Both the position numbers and the translations under genes were made by a program. A DNA stretch of 64,000 nucleotides from Burkholderiales bacterium LSUCC0115 (GTDB lineage Bacteria; Pseudomonadota; Gammaproteobacteria; Burkholderiales; Burkholderiaceae_A), in NCBI GenBank assembly GCA_009646425.1, contig WJBW01000001.1, positions 330,547 through 394,546 of the forward strand, read 5' to 3'. Positions 8,200-15,973 of this stretch are shown here, piece after piece. Within the stretch, counting starts at the first letter, position 1. Every line of letters begins with the position of its first letter. The notes below the pieces were generated by a model. It did not search any database, was not told the origin of the DNA, and saw nothing but the letters and a program-made list of their open reading frames with translations.

Positions 8200-9951
8200 T
8201 TAGTGAATGTCTGGCTCGCCTGGTGACGGCCCAAACTCGGTCTTCAGGAAATCAAAATCGCAGCCTTTGTCCGCCTGCTCGATGTGCTTTGTGAACATCC
8301 AGCCATAGCCACGACCAAACCGGGGGGGCGGAGGCGTCCACGCCTGCCTTCGAGCCGCCAGCTCCTCATCGGATACCAGCATGTTGAGTGTCCGATTGGG
8401 AATGTCCATCTCGACCAGGTCACCGGTCTTGAGCAGGGCTAGAGGACCACCGACATAAGATTCGGGTGCCACGTGCAAAACACAAGCGCCGTATGAGGTA
8501 CCACTCATTCTGGAGTCCGACAGACGAACCATGTCTCGAATGCCCTTTTTGAGCAAAGCCTTGGGCATGGGGATCATGCCCCACTCCGGCATGCCAGGCC
8601 CCCCCTGCGGTCCCGCGTTACGCAGAACCAGAACGGTGTTGGGATCCATGTCCAGGTCTTCGTTCTCGATAATCGCCGTCAGGCTGTCGTAATCATCTGC
8701 CACCAGGGCTGGTCCCGTGTGCTTATAAAACTTGGGATCACAAGCGGCTGGTTTGATGACTGCGCCATCTGGCGCCAAGTTACCCTTGAGTACGGCCAGG
8801 CTACCCTCGTGATAAACGGGATTGTCCAGCGATCGGATGACGTCTGGGTTAAAGACCTTGGCGCCATCGATGTCCTCACCCAAGGTGCGACCCGAGACGG
8901 TTAGAACCTGGGTGTGTAGCCGCTCCTTGATCCGGTTCATGAGTGCGCGCAGACCACCCGCATAGAAGAAATCCTCCATCAGGTAGGTCTTGCCGACCGG
9001 ACGGACATTGGCTACTACTGGGGTGTGGCGGCCAATCGCATCCAGCGCCTCCAGTGAGAACGGCACACCAGCCCGTCTGGCCATGGCCAGTAAGTGGATC
9101 ACCGCGTTGGTAGAGCAGCCAATCGCCATCGCGACGACACCCGCGTTCTCTACGGCCTGAGGCGTCAGGATTTCGTCAGGGGTTAGATCCTCCCAGACCA
9201 TCTCGACGATTCGACGTCCAGATTCTGCGCACATGCGCTGATGGTTCGCGTCGGCCGCCAGAATAGAGCTAGCACCGGGCAAGGTGAGCCCCAATGCTTC
9301 GGCAATGGCCGTCATGGTCGAGGCGGTGCCCATGGTCATGCAATGACCATAAGACCGGGCAATGCCACCCTCTACCCCAACCCACTCCTCTGCTGTAATC
9401 GTGCCAGCGCGCCGCTCATCCCAGTACTTCCAACTGTCACTGCCAGAGCCAAGCACCTCTCCGCGGTAATTGCCCCGCAACATAGGGCCTGCCGGCACAT
9501 AGATAAATGGCAAACCCATCGAGACGGCGCCCATCACCAAGCCAGGTGTGGTCTTGTCACACCCTCCCATCAGGACAGCGCCATCCACAGGATGGCTGCG
9601 CAGCAGCTCTTCCGTCTCCATGGCCAGCATGTTTCGGTAGAGCATGGTGGTTGGTTTGACGTAGCTCTCACTCAAAGACAGTGCAGGAAGTTCTAACGGA
9701 AACCCGCCAGCCTGGAGGATGCCGCGCTTAATGTCTTCAACCCGATGTTTAAAGTGGGCATGACAAGGCTGTGCATCTGACCAGGTGTTCACAACTGCAA
9801 TGATCGGCTTGCCCACCCAGTCGGCTGGTGCATAGCCCATCTGCATGGTTCTGGAGCGATGCCCAAAAGACCGCAGATCATCTGGCGCCATCCAACGGGC
9901 ACTTCTAAAAGCCTCCGCCTGCTTACGAGGCTTGGTTCGTTTCATAGCCAT
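8200..9951 (-). CDS. IlvD/Edd family dehydratase (sugar-acid dehydratase)
   Basis: 583 residues from the ATG at 9951 (MAMKRTKP). Fe-S cluster Cys residues are visible in WSDAQPCHAHF, MGGCDKTTPG and the GCSTNAVIH segment. The catalytic Ser/Lys region appears as SDSRMSGTSYG. Close relatives in sugar-acid operons act on arabinonate, xylonate or similar aldonates rather than on branched-chain precursors, and no ilv genes are nearby. The region between the 40-residue membrane ORF and this start is only 4 bp. Substrate assignment is inference from context. Confidence 0.9.
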   Translation of the reverse strand: MAMKRTKPRKQAEAFRSARWMAPDDLRSFGHRSRTMQMGYAPADWVGKPIIAVVNTWSDAQPCHAHFKHRVEDIKRGILQAGGFPLELPALSLSESYVKPTTMLYRNMLAMETEELLRSHPVDGAVLMGGCDKTTPGLVMGAVSMGLPFIYVPAGPMLRGNYRGEVLGSGSDSWKYWDERRAGTITAEEWVGVEGGIARSYGHCMTMGTASTMTAIAEALGLTLPGASSILAADANHQRMCAESGRRIVEMVWEDLTPDEILTPQAVENAGVVAMAIGCSTNAVIHLLAMARRAGVPFSLEALDAIGRHTPVVANVRPVGKTYLMEDFFYAGGLRALMNRIKERLHTQVLTVSGRTLGEDIDGAKVFNPDVIRSLDNPVYHEGSLAVLKGNLAPDGAVIKPAACDPKFYKHTGPALVADDYDSLTAIIENEDLDMDPNTVLVLRNAGPQGGPGMPEWGMIPMPKALLKKGIRDMVRLSDSRMSGTSYGACVLHVAPESYVGGPLALLKTGDLVEMDIPNRTLNMLVSDEELAARRQAWTPPPPRFGRGYGWMFTKHIEQADKGCDFDFLKTEFGPSPGEPDIH

Positions 9952-9955
9952 AGTC

Positions 9956-10078
9956 TTATGCGAACCCTTGCGCCAGCCCAAACATCAACAAGACAACCGA
10001 AGCCGAGAGCAGGCCGCCAGCGACCCAGGCCCAAATGCCATATTTGTCTGCCTCTTCAAGTCCTTCACGACCAACCAT
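9956..10078 (-). CDS. Small single-pass membrane protein (40 aa) in the TRAP operon
   Basis: A short ORF with ATG at 10078 preceded by AAAGGAGC at good spacing. The product starts MVGREGLEEADKYGIWAW and has one hydrophobic helix (VAGGLLSASVVLLMFGLA). It fills exactly the gap between the TRAP permease gene and the dehydratase gene, 11 bp after the permease stop and 4 bp before the next start. I do not recognise a named family. The ribosome site, membrane helix and tight packing support a real gene, perhaps an accessory of the transporter. Confidence 0.6.
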   Translation of the reverse strand: MVGREGLEEADKYGIWAWVAGGLLSASVVLLMFGLAQGFA

Positions 10079-10089
10079 AGTCAGCTCCT

Positions 10090-12150
10090 TTACTTTCCGA
10101 GAGTCTCAGGTAGCCACAGTGCAATCTGTGGGAAAGCCACGACCAAGACCAAACCAATGGCCTGCAGTGCAATGAACGGCAGCACCGACATGAAGATCTC
10201 ATGCAGCGTGACGTCTTTCGGTGCCACGGACTTCAGCCAGAAACAGGCAGGCCCAAAGGGTGGTGACAAGAAGTAAATCTGAATGTTCATCACAAACAGA
10301 ATGCCGAACCAGATCTTGGCCTGATCGGGAGTCAATCCAAGCTCAGGCGCCAAGGTCACCACCACCGGCGCAAAAACCGGCACAGTGATAAAGACGATGG
10401 CGATCCACTCCATAAAGGTGCCCAAGACCACCAAGATGGCCATCATCAAGAGAATGACCCCCAGTGCGGGAATGCCGAGTCCCGTGAAAAGAGACCGCAT
10501 GAAATCAGCGCCACCAATCAGGTTGTAGATGCCGACAAAAGAGACCGCACCTAAAATCAGCCAGATGATCGTGCCGACGGTTGCCATCGAGCCAACCAGA
10601 GAGACGCGGACGATGTCCCAACGCCAACCTGAGCGCACAAAGGCCACTACGATTGAGCCAACAGCACCCACTGCGGCCGCTTCGGTTACCGAGGCAATAC
10701 CGCCATAAATCGATCCCATCACACCGCCGATAAGAGCGATGCTCAGAAAGACAGCCTGCAGTCTCTGCTTGGAGAGCTTCTGTTCTTTCCCGGTCATGGC
10801 CACCACTTCAGCTGCCGTAGGCGCGAGCTTGGGGTTTAGGTTGACGCGAACCAGTACGTAAATGGCATAGAAGGCTGCCAGCATGAAGCCAGGCACAAAG
10901 CCCGCCATGAAGAGATCACCGATGCCCACCTCGGCCGACAGGCCATAGACGATCATGACAATCGATGGGGGAATAAGCGTGGCCAGCGCACCGGACGCAC
11001 AGATCAAGCCAATCGATAGCTTGCGGTCATAGCCCAAGCGGAAGAGCTGCGGCAGGGCGACCAAGCCCAACATCACAATTTCGCCACCCATCACACCCGA
11101 CATAGCGGCCAGAATCACAGCGACCACCACCGTCTGAACTGCAACTCCACCACGCAAATTGCCCGCAAAGATGGACATCGCGTCAAATAGATCTTCAGCA
11201 ATACCCGCCTTTTCCAACACAGAGGCCATCAAGACAAAAAACGGGATGGCAACCAGGGTGTAGTGATCAAGCAATCCACCGGCGTTTGTCGAGACTAGAT
11301 ACAGACCTTTGGGCCCAAAAAAGCCAATGGCCATGATGACGGAAACAATCAGAGTCACAATGCCCAGTGGCATGCCGGTCATCATCAGCGCGACCAAGAC
11401 CACCACCATGGCGAGGGAAATCACTCCCAGCCCGTATGAGCGAAGGTCCAACGTGTCTTTGATGTCGAAGCTTGCTGCGAATTGGGTAAAGCCTGAGGCA
11501 ATGGTCTGAAACAGACTGATGTCCGCAAAGGCGTGCTTCAAGATGGCATTGAGCACATAGAACGCCATCAAGGCACCCACCAATTTCACAGCCGTTCGGG
11601 CTGCGTTCGAGCGCACCAGATAATGGAAATTGACGGTTAGCTGGGCCAGGTAGAGTCCGCAGCCAATTACCAAAAAGCTCTTGAGCAACATGGGCATGGG
11701 CGAGTTGAAGGCACTGCCAGCCCGCTCCACCCGGTGAATGGCCTCAGCGGCCTCGACCAAGGCGTCGGTGAGCAAGAGAAACAGCGACACCATGCCCACG
11801 ATGTGACCAAACACTGCCAGTCGCCACTGGTTCTTCTCCGAAACTGAGTGCGAGATAACGGTGATGGAAATGTGCTTCTGGCGCAACGTGATGTAGCCAG
11901 ACGAGAACATCCAACAGCCCGCGATGAGCACCATGGTCATCTCGAAGGCCCACTGAGTCGGTGCATGAAGGAAATAACGGGAGACCACCTCCCACAATGT
12001 GGCGATTGCTGCCACCAAGAACATGACCGCAGAGGCCACGCCACAGAAGTGGCTGATGTGGTCCATGACCCCATAGGGTCGCTGCATCATCGGGGTATTT
12101 TCGTCATCTGGCTCTGTGTGGACGTCGAGCTCGGCAGTCTGGGAACCCAT
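10090..12150 (-). CDS. TRAP transporter permease, fused small (DctQ) and large (DctM) subunits
   Basis: 686 residues. The first ~190 carry a four-helix DctQ-like domain after a polar N terminus (FCGVASAVMFLVAAIATLWEVVSRYF). The remainder is the DctM domain, with MGVMGGEIVMLGLVALPQL, ASGALATLIPPSIVMIVYGL and EWIAIVFITVPVFAP. Fused QM permeases couple sodium entry to uptake of organic acids delivered by a DctP protein, whose gene lies just upstream. The start ATG at 12150 has AAAGGAT upstream. A stem-loop separates it from dctP. Confidence 0.93.
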   Translation of the reverse strand: MGSQTAELDVHTEPDDENTPMMQRPYGVMDHISHFCGVASAVMFLVAAIATLWEVVSRYFLHAPTQWAFEMTMVLIAGCWMFSSGYITLRQKHISITVISHSVSEKNQWRLAVFGHIVGMVSLFLLLTDALVEAAEAIHRVERAGSAFNSPMPMLLKSFLVIGCGLYLAQLTVNFHYLVRSNAARTAVKLVGALMAFYVLNAILKHAFADISLFQTIASGFTQFAASFDIKDTLDLRSYGLGVISLAMVVVLVALMMTGMPLGIVTLIVSVIMAIGFFGPKGLYLVSTNAGGLLDHYTLVAIPFFVLMASVLEKAGIAEDLFDAMSIFAGNLRGGVAVQTVVVAVILAAMSGVMGGEIVMLGLVALPQLFRLGYDRKLSIGLICASGALATLIPPSIVMIVYGLSAEVGIGDLFMAGFVPGFMLAAFYAIYVLVRVNLNPKLAPTAAEVVAMTGKEQKLSKQRLQAVFLSIALIGGVMGSIYGGIASVTEAAAVGAVGSIVVAFVRSGWRWDIVRVSLVGSMATVGTIIWLILGAVSFVGIYNLIGGADFMRSLFTGLGIPALGVILLMMAILVVLGTFMEWIAIVFITVPVFAPVVVTLAPELGLTPDQAKIWFGILFVMNIQIYFLSPPFGPACFWLKSVAPKDVTLHEIFMSVLPFIALQAIGLVLVVAFPQIALWLPETLGK

Positions 12151-12178
12151 GCCTATCCTTTCAACAACACATAAAGGA

Positions 12179-12211
12179 GCCGAGACATTTGGTCAGGACA
12201 AATGCCTCGGC
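12179..12211 (-). promoter_or_regulatory. Intercistronic stem-loop between dctP and dctQM
   Basis: GCCGAG-A-CATTTG pairs with CAAATG-C-CTCGGC around a 7-nt loop: 12 pairs with one mismatch. No T-run follows on the minus strand, so it is more like an mRNA-stabilising or partial-termination element that would let the binding protein be made in excess over the permease. Confidence 0.55.
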
Positions 12212-12232
12212 TTGGGAAAAGCTACCGAAGGT

Positions 12233-13264
12233 TTACTTCAGCAGACCTTTCTTCTTCATGTAGGCCATGTGGCTCTCGTAGGCCTCTTTGCCCAGCGGAG
12301 TAGCCTTTCCAAAGGCCTCCCAGGCGCCGGTCGCGATCTGACGGAACTTGTCGCGCTCGGCCTGCGCCCAATCGATGACCGTGACGTCCTTGCCGGCCTT
12401 GTCACGCGCAACCAGTTCCTTGTCTTTCTTATCGCCCGCAGCGGTTAGACCAGCGTAGGCGTCCTGATACCACTGCTCAAACGTCTTGCGATCCTCGGCA
12501 GACATTTTTTTCCAGACACTGGTCGAAACCGTCAACTGAAGAACAGGCATGGAGTGGATGCCAGGGTAAATCGGATACTTGGCGACCTTGTGTAGGCCGT
12601 TGGCGTCATTGTTTGAATAGGAAGAGTTGTCCGCCGCATCAATCACGCCCTTTTCCAGAGCGGTGTAAACCTCGGAGCCGGGTAGCGAGACTGGAGCAGC
12701 ACCGGCGCGCTTAAAGACCTCAGCCGCCAAACCCTCGGGCGAACGGATCTTCTTACCTTTCATGTCCGCTACTGTGCGGATGGGCACCTTCGAGACAAAG
12801 GCCTCGCGGTTATAGGTACCGCAAGCGACCACTGTCACGCCAGGCTGGTATTTATCGAAGAGCTTTTGCAGCAGTTCACGACCCCCACCGTTGCGGCAGT
12901 AATCTTGAATCTGCTGGGGGGTGTCATAGCCGGCGATCAGGTCACCGATCAGCGCGAATGCAGGATCAAGGCCAGAGAAATAGCTGGTCGAGGTCCAATC
13001 ACCATCCAGAATGCCAGTGGCAACAGCCTTAGGCGTGTCCTTGTGAGGGACAACGGCCTTAATCGGTAGAAGTTCAATCTCCCAACGGCCCTGGGTGCGC
13101 TTTTTAAGTTCCGGAACCCAGTTCTCATTAAGGTAAGCAAGCGAGAAGTGGCTCGCGTTGGAACTGGTTTGAATTTTTAGTTTTTGGGCGAAGGCTGGTA
13201 GCGATGACGTCATGAATCCAACGGCTAGGGCCGAGGCCAGTACTTTTTTAAACGGGGCTCTCAT
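12233..13264 (-). CDS. dctP: TRAP transporter substrate-binding protein DctP
   Basis: 343 residues with a signal peptide (MRAPFKKVLASALAVGFMTS..PAFA) and the DctP fold: SSNASHFSLAYLNENWVPEL near the N terminus, GGGRELLQKLFDKYQPGV in the middle and VWKKMSAEDRKTFEQWYQDA near the C terminus. The Arg in the KGKKIRSPEGL segment is the usual carboxylate clamp. It is periplasmic and delivers an organic acid to the fused permease. It is the first gene of the minus-strand catabolic operon, so the transporter is probably made before the enzymes. The divergent intergenic region at 13265-13443 should hold its promoter. Confidence 0.93.
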   Translation of the reverse strand: MRAPFKKVLASALAVGFMTSSLPAFAQKLKIQTSSNASHFSLAYLNENWVPELKKRTQGRWEIELLPIKAVVPHKDTPKAVATGILDGDWTSTSYFSGLDPAFALIGDLIAGYDTPQQIQDYCRNGGGRELLQKLFDKYQPGVTVVACGTYNREAFVSKVPIRTVADMKGKKIRSPEGLAAEVFKRAGAAPVSLPGSEVYTALEKGVIDAADNSSYSNNDANGLHKVAKYPIYPGIHSMPVLQLTVSTSVWKKMSAEDRKTFEQWYQDAYAGLTAAGDKKDKELVARDKAGKDVTVIDWAQAERDKFRQIATGAWEAFGKATPLGKEAYESHMAYMKKKGLLK

Positions 13265-13326
13265 CGATTGTTTCTCCTGATAGTTAGAAAAAGTGGGGCT
13301 TACACCCTCTGTGAGACAACTTATAC

Positions 13327-13340
13327 ACTAATATATTAGT
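13327..13340. promoter_or_regulatory. 14-bp perfect palindrome, candidate GntR operator
   Basis: ACTAATATATTAGT is a perfect palindrome in the A+T-rich gap between divergent dctP and the RraA-family gene. Its position, between both promoters, and the GntR-family gene in the operon make it the best operator candidate. It does not spell the classical FadR consensus, so the regulator match is inference. Confidence 0.45.
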
Positions 13341-13443
13341 ACATAAGACCGACAAACTTTGAGTGCATCAACCCACCATTCCTAGCTCGCAAAAACCCTA
13401 TAATCTTAAAAAGTTCATATAAAACATTATCTTAGGAGACCGT

Positions 13444-14163
13444 ATGGCCACTATTACCCCCGAGGCCCGTAAGAAACTCGAGTCCTGTAGCACCGCTACG
13501 CTGACTACCCTCTTGTTCAAGCGCGGACTCAACAAACAATTTATACAAAACGTTTATCCGCTCGGTAAGTACGGAAAAAGCATGGTCGGCGAGGCCTTCA
13601 CGCTGCGAACCATTCCCGCCAGAGAGGACCTAAACCCCATCACCGCCTTTCGGAATCCCGAGCACCCTCAACGCAAAGCCGTCGAGACTTGTCCGGCCGG
13701 TCACATCCTGGTCGTAGACAGCCGCAAGGATCCACGCGCCGCCTCGGCTGGTTCCATCCTGATCACTCGACTGATGAAACGTGGCGTTGCTGGCATCGTC
13801 ACCGACGGCGGCTTTCGAGATGCTCCCGAAATTGCCGAGCTGCCCTTCCCGGCTTATCACAGCCGCCCTTCAGCCCCCACCAACCTCACCCTTCACCAGC
13901 CCATTGAAATGAACGTGCCAATTGCCTGCGGCGATGCGCCCGTTTTCCCTGGTGACATTCTGGTCGGTGATGGCGAGGGTGTCGTTGTTCTGCCAGCGAA
14001 CATCGCAGAGGAAATGGCTCACGAGGCCTTTGAGATGACCATCTTCGAAGACTTCGTTCTGGAGCGGGTCAACGCCGGTGATAGCATCATTGGGCTCTAT
14101 CCCCCAACCGATCCTCAGACCGAAGTGAACTTCGCCCAATGGCGCAAACAAAAAGGCCGCTAG
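13444..14163 (+). CDS. RraA-family protein (aldolase/decarboxylase-like), module A
   Basis: 239 residues; CTTAGGAGACC gives a clear ribosome site before the ATG. The RraA/HMG-aldolase signature is present: PAGHILVVDSRKDPRAASAGSI followed by GVAGIVTDGGFRDAPEI, where the Gly-rich loop, the Arg and the Asp bind substrate and metal, and GDILVGDGEGVVVLP near the C terminus. Family members with these residues cleave 4-hydroxy-4-methyl-2-oxoglutarate-type acids or decarboxylate oxaloacetate; true RraA proteins inhibit RNase E. In a catabolic cluster the enzymatic role is more likely. It forms a divergent two-gene unit with the MFS gene 16 bp downstream. Confidence 0.85.
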   Translation: MATITPEARKKLESCSTATLTTLLFKRGLNKQFIQNVYPLGKYGKSMVGEAFTLRTIPAREDLNPITAFRNPEHPQRKAVETCPAGHILVVDSRKDPRAASAGSILITRLMKRGVAGIVTDGGFRDAPEIAELPFPAYHSRPSAPTNLTLHQPIEMNVPIACGDAPVFPGDILVGDGEGVVVLPANIAEEMAHEAFEMTIFEDFVLERVNAGDSIIGLYPPTDPQTEVNFAQWRKQKGR

Positions 14164-14179
14164 CCAAAGGCTCCTTGCA

Positions 14180-15553
14180 ATGAGTCGACGGCGTGGCCTG
14201 TCCTACCGCCTGTGGCATGGGGTGGCCACCCGTCAGCGCTTTCTGGCGTTGATCCTCCTGTGCATGGCTTTGACAGTTGCGGTTGGTGAGCGGTCCGCCC
14301 TCTCGATTGCTGCCCCCAGTCTCCAGTCAGACTTGGGCCTGACCACCATTGAACTGGGATGGCTCTTATCAGCCTTCGCCTGGAGCTATGTGGCCGCTCA
14401 TATTCCAGTGGGCATCATCGTCGAGAAGCATGGGACCAAGCGGTCGATTGGCATCGGCATTGCAATCGGAGCCCTGACCAGTCTAGTGGTTGCAGCCTCT
14501 GGCTTGTCGATCTTCACCAGCTCCGCGCTCGGCATCATCCTTGCCGCCCGCGTTTTGCTGGGTGTGGCCCAGGCACCCGTTGGATCCAGCTCTGGGGTTG
14601 TCATGTCGGCCTGGTTCCCGAGAACTGAGCGTGGCGTAGCGGGAGCTGTGTTCAGCTCCATTCCCTATCTGGCTGTCGCAGTCCTAAATCCACTTCTGGG
14701 TTATCTCACCGAGCACGCAGGCTGGGCGACCATGTTTGTCGGCATGGCCGCCATTAGCCTGCTCGGTGCCCACGTCTGGTTCTCCATCTTTCAGCTGCCC
14801 AGTGGTACACCCAGACTAACGGCCAAAGAACGACGAAAAATTGAAGCAGGTGGGGCCCTTACGTCAATCACGCACAGTCGATCACTCAGCCACGCCCCCA
14901 CCCAGTCCAACTCAGTCCTGGATGATCTCAAGGCAGTCTTTCTAAATCCCATGATGGGTGGCACCGTGATTGCACAGTACTGCATCAACGCCATCACATG
15001 GTTTTTCTTGGCGTGGTTTCCAAGCTACCTGGTGATGTCCTTTGATTACTCGATTGCACGTGCTGCCGCCGTCTCTGCTATTCCAGCAGTCGCTGGCTTT
15101 GTGGGTGGCTTTGCCTGCGGGTTGTTGTCTGATGCCATTCTTAAGCGAACACATAACCTGACTCGCGCCAGAAAGATTCCCATCTACATCGGCATTGGAT
15201 TGTCTTCGCTTAGTTTCTTAGCGTGCATCCTGACCGACAACGACACCATCGCAATCATCCTGATGACTGCAGCATTTTTTGGCAAAGGATTGGGGACACT
15301 GGGCTGGACGTTGGTCGCCGACCTGGCACCAGCCAACAAGGTTGGCTTTACCGGCAGCGTGGTCAATGGAGTTGGCAATCTGTCGGGCATCTTCACACCG
15401 GTGATCATCGGCTATCTGATCGCAGCGACTCACAACTTTGACCTGGCCTTGGTCATCATGGCCTGTCATGGCCTAATCGCCATTTCTTGCCACATCTGGC
15501 TAACCGGAACACTGCAGCGCATGCCACCAGTCCAGCACCGACCTACAGCGTAA
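14180..15553 (+). CDS. MFS transporter, anion:cation symporter family (sugar-acid type)
   Basis: 457 residues, about 12 membrane helices. The N-terminal segment GERSALSIAAPSLQSDLGLT and SAFAWSYVAAHIPVGIIVEKHGTKR match the ACS family (ExuT/GudP/phthalate transporters), with the MFS A-like loop between helices 2 and 3. A long polar central loop (about residues 200-240) is followed by the second six-helix half. It probably imports a hexuronate, aldarate or related acid by proton symport, giving module A two independent uptake systems. It is the last gene of module A. Confidence 0.88.
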   Translation: MSRRRGLSYRLWHGVATRQRFLALILLCMALTVAVGERSALSIAAPSLQSDLGLTTIELGWLLSAFAWSYVAAHIPVGIIVEKHGTKRSIGIGIAIGALTSLVVAASGLSIFTSSALGIILAARVLLGVAQAPVGSSSGVVMSAWFPRTERGVAGAVFSSIPYLAVAVLNPLLGYLTEHAGWATMFVGMAAISLLGAHVWFSIFQLPSGTPRLTAKERRKIEAGGALTSITHSRSLSHAPTQSNSVLDDLKAVFLNPMMGGTVIAQYCINAITWFFLAWFPSYLVMSFDYSIARAAAVSAIPAVAGFVGGFACGLLSDAILKRTHNLTRARKIPIYIGIGLSSLSFLACILTDNDTIAIILMTAAFFGKGLGTLGWTLVADLAPANKVGFTGSVVNGVGNLSGIFTPVIIGYLIAATHNFDLALVIMACHGLIAISCHIWLTGTLQRMPPVQHRPTA

Positions 15554-15561
15554 GCGCGGAC

Positions 15562-15655
15562 CTAACGCGGCACCGCCACCTGAGTCATCCGCGCCTGAAT
15601 GACCTCGGCCTTCTGCACAATCAAATAAGGCGGATTCGTCGGGCTATCACTAACA
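15562..15655 (-). pseudogene. Remnant of an mtgA-like 3' end
   Basis: Minus-strand translation ends QKAEVIQARMTQVAVPR followed by TAG. The complete MtgA encoded at 37290-38006 ends QKAEVIQARMQQVVVPR followed by TAG, and the DNA is also similar over roughly 65 bp. Nothing upstream in this frame resembles a transglycosylase. This is a C-terminal scrap of a second, non-identical mtgA, carried at the right end of module A and presumably picked up from another genome. Confidence 0.65.
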
Positions 15656-15810
15656 CGTCCCGTTTCCGGACACTCAGCTAGCAGGGCCTGCTGCTGGACC
15701 AACCCTGGCTTGTGACGTCTCCGCGTCTCGTGACTTAACTACTTTTTAACTACAGCTCTTTTGGGTATCGTTAGGTTGTTGATTTAATTAGAGAACCAAA
15801 AGCCGTTGGC
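15656..15810. other. Conserved right-end sequence of module A
   Basis: Aligns without gaps to 21663-21817 at the end of module B. The best block is the first 100 bp, with 23 bp identical around TTAACTAC-TTT-TTAACTAC. On the minus strand both copies keep an open frame whose product contains LSHETR and CPETGR, so a small degenerate gene may lie here. The spacing to the tRNA repeat is the same in both, which marks this as an element end. Confidence 0.65.
15735..15753 (+). promoter_or_regulatory. Paired TTAACTAC boxes, candidate integrase arm sites (left of junction A/B)
   Basis: TTAACTAC occurs at 15735-15742 and 15746-15753, one helical turn apart (11 bp), 76 bp before the tRNA repeat. The same pair at the same distance precedes the repeat at the end of module B. 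Tyrosine recombinases use such repeated arm sites beside the core; the assignment is inference. Confidence 0.5.
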
Positions 15811-15858
15811 GCCTTCACACGGCAGGGGTCACAGGTTCGAACCCTGTGCTGTCCACCA
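15811..15858 (+). repeat. Attachment-site repeat 2 (tRNA-Val 3' half), A/B junction
   Basis: 48 bp identical to 1228-1275, ending CCACCA. The 5' half of the tRNA is absent, so it cannot make a tRNA. It is preceded by GTTGGC, as in repeat 4 and nearly as in repeat 3 (GCTGGC), instead of the tRNA anticodon stem, which places the strand exchange at or right of the GCC. Confidence 0.88.
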
Positions 15859-15919
15859 CCCAAATTCATGCTTTTTCAGTGACCTACTCTTGGTCGCTCA
15901 GCTGCCCCATGACCCAAAA

Positions 15920-15943
15920 GTAGTTAACATTTTTGTTTACTAC
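15920..15943 (-). promoter_or_regulatory. Inverted arm-like boxes right of junction A/B
   Basis: GTAGTTAA at 15920-15927 is the reverse complement of TTAACTAC; TTTACTAC at 15936-15943 is a one-base variant in the other direction. They sit about 62-85 bp right of repeat 2, roughly mirroring the boxes on its left, so the whole of 15735-15943 resembles an attP with P and P' arms. Confidence 0.45.
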
Positions 15944-15973
15944 TTTTAAGGCCCCTATTCCCCGACTTCTCGA

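Larger units (their letters stand above)
1276..15858. mobile_element. Island module A: sugar-acid catabolism cassette between tRNA-Val repeats 1 and 2
   Basis: Bounded by the tRNA-Val gene on the left and a 48-bp tRNA 3' fragment on the right. It holds ten catabolic or transport genes, a GntR regulator and a 40-residue membrane ORF, but no recognisable recombinase. Its right end is homologous to that of module B. No TTAACTAC-type box is visible beside its left end, where coding sequence begins within 20 bp of the tRNA, so the left end may have been trimmed. Mobility is inferred from the repeats. Confidence 0.7.

Noticed and set aside
15811-15858. Second tRNA-Val gene (also at 21818 and 32262)
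   Set aside because: Only the 3' half is present; acceptor 5' strand and D arm are missing, so these are attachment-site remnants and not tRNA genes.
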